From: Alphaproteobacteria bacterium
Lineage (GTDB): Bacteria > Pseudomonadota > Alphaproteobacteria > Sphingomonadales > Sphingomonadaceae
Assembly: GCA_018828205.1 (NCBI GenBank)
Contig: JAHJWA010000024.1
Location: 1-5,790, forward strand
Length of the DNA stretch: 5,790 bases
Direction: 5' to 3'
Within the stretch, counting starts at the first letter, position 1; every line of letters begins with the position of its first letter. Shown here in pieces: positions 4,761-5,790 of the stretch. The notes under the pieces are model-generated. The model ran no database searches. It was not told where the DNA came from and saw only the letters and a list, made by a program, of their open reading frames with translations. Position numbers and translations under genes: made by a program.

Positions 4761-5790
4761 ATGCGACCGGAGTGGGATCGCTTCGCCCATTGGCGACGCG
4801 GGCCGGCGCGGGTGCTGCTTGCAGTTCTCGCCGTCCTGCTCGCGCTGGCGGCGCTGGCACCCCTGACCGCATCGACGGACGGGAAGATCTCCACCGTCCC
4901 CTCGATCATCCCCGCTGCCCCCCCTGCGGAGGACAAAGGACGGGACGAGGATCTGGCGCTCTACGACCGCATCATCGCGCGGGTCGCGCAGGGCGAAAAC
5001 TATTACGCGGTCGCGGTGGAAGAGCAGCGGCGCGGCAATTATCCGGTGCGCCCGGGGCTGGCGGTTCGACTTCCGACGCTGGCCTTCCTCTATGGCTGGC
5101 TCGGCGAAGACATGCTCCAGGGCCTGAGCATCCTGCTGCTGGGCGCGACCGCATTCGCCTGGTGGCAGCGGCTCGGCGAGGAGCCCGGCGGCGCGCGCTA
5201 CCGCCTGATCGGCGCGACGCTGATGGTGCTGGGCGGTTCGAGCACGATCAACCGCTATTACTTCGTCCTGCACGAGTTCTGGACCGGCATGCTGATCGCG
5301 CTGGCGCTGGCGCTGCATCGCCCGGGACGGTGGCATGCCTCGCTGGCGGTCGCTGCGCTGGCGCTGCTGCTGCGCGAACACGCGCTGCCCTTCGTCCTGC
5401 TGATGGCGGCGATGGCGCTGTGGCGGCGCGACTGGCGCGAAGGCGCCGCCTGGGGCCTGCTCGTGCTGATATATGCCACGCTGCTCATGGTGCATCTCTC
5501 GACCGTCGCCGCCTATGTCGGGCCCGAGGATCCGCTCAGCCCGTCATGGCTGGCGCTGGAGGGGATGGCGGGCTGGCTCTCGAAGATCGTTCTGTCGAGC
5601 AATCTGCGCTTTCTGCCGCACGCCATCGCCGGCCCGCTCGCGGTGCTGATGGTGTTCGGCTGGGCCGGCTGGAAAAGCGATGCGGGCCGCACCGCCTGCC
5701 TGCTCTACCTGGGCTATGCCCTGGCTTTCATGATCGCGGGGCGGGCGAACAATTTCTACTGGGGAGCGGTGGTGGCCCCGGCGATGTTCA
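4761..5790 (+). CDS. Multi-pass integral membrane protein of unknown function (3' end outside window)
   Basis: I do not recognise this gene. The frame is open to the right edge: 343 residues from ATG 4761, or 349 from ATG 4743, which overlaps the ubiB stop by 13 nt. Neither start has a good ribosome binding site, which fits coupling to ubiB. Residue numbers count from 4761. A basic N-terminus precedes a first membrane helix at about 17-37. Next is a probably extracytoplasmic loop (about 38-100) with DLALYDRIIARVAQGENYY and a following YPVRPGLAVRLPTLAF. At least seven further hydrophobic segments follow between 118 and 327. A large first loop with an acidic D/E-rich stretch and a conserved-looking Tyr/Pro/Arg patch, then many helices, is the general plan of GT-C glycosyltransferases using lipid-linked sugars. 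That is only a resemblance. Codon use matches the neighbours, so there is no sign of recent transfer. Confidence 0.85.
   Translation, partial: MRPEWDRFAHWRRGPARVLLAVLAVLLALAALAPLTASTDGKISTVPSIIPAAPPAEDKGRDEDLALYDRIIARVAQGENYYAVAVEEQRRGNYPVRPGLAVRLPTLAFLYGWLGEDMLQGLSILLLGATAFAWWQRLGEEPGGARYRLIGATLMVLGGSSTINRYYFVLHEFWTGMLIALALALHRPGRWHASLAVAALALLLREHALPFVLLMAAMALWRRDWREGAAWGLLVLIYATLLMVHLSTVAAYVGPEDPLSPSWLALEGMAGWLSKIVLSSNLRFLPHAIAGPLAVLMVFGWAGWKSDAGRTACLLYLGYALAFMIAGRANNFYWGAVVAPAMF

Noticed and set aside
3115..4872. A 585-codon open frame on the minus strand opposite ubiB
   Set aside because: It lies antisense to a complete, motif-confirmed ubiB, its product is low-complexity and rich in Arg, Ala, His and Asp, and I see no recognisable domain.

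Overview
The window is GC-rich and carries the conserved alphaproteobacterial gene neighbourhood around dnaA: dnaA, rpsT and mutM on the minus strand, and ubiE and ubiB on the plus strand. DnaA wording (for example LHSQWIKPIQ, RIFYCSAER and a GATGQGKTH P-loop), the compact genes and the base composition suggest a member of Sphingomonadales. That assignment is from memory of family sequences, not from a search.

Layout from left to right. Positions 1-620 (minus) hold the N-terminal 206 residues of DnaA, cut by the window edge. Positions 621-1163 are a gene-poor regulatory stretch (489 bp beyond the earliest ATG of dnaA). It holds the rpsT terminator (1074-1103), a long imperfect inverted repeat with an AT-rich loop (941-1002), repeated CTAGGG words, DnaA-box-like words and an unusual cluster of GANTC sites, which is the CcrM methylation sequence. 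Positions 1164-1424 (minus) are rpsT (S20), followed upstream by its probable promoter (1527-1555). Positions 1580-2395 (minus) are mutM (Fpg). A 55-bp divergent gap separates mutM from ubiE (2451-3182, plus). ubiE is tightly coupled to ubiB (3187-4755), and a multi-pass membrane protein of unknown function starts at the ubiB stop and runs off the right edge.

How the genes work together: DnaA starts chromosome replication, S20 is a small-subunit ribosomal protein, and MutM removes oxidised guanine. UbiE and UbiB are a C-methyltransferase and an ABC1/UbiB atypical kinase of ubiquinone synthesis, and form an operon. The membrane protein probably shares that transcript. In the alphaproteobacterial neighbourhoods I know, coaBC (dfp) follows ubiB, so this gene looks like a lineage insertion.

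I see no mobile element, CRISPR array, phage gene or defence system. The coding content is ordinary housekeeping. What deserves attention is the noncoding DNA between rpsT and dnaA: nine of the twelve GANTC sites in the window fall in the two noncoding stretches flanking rpsT, together with the hairpin and the CTAGGG words. The most economical reading is methylation-linked cell-cycle control of dnaA and rpsT, possibly with part of a replication origin.
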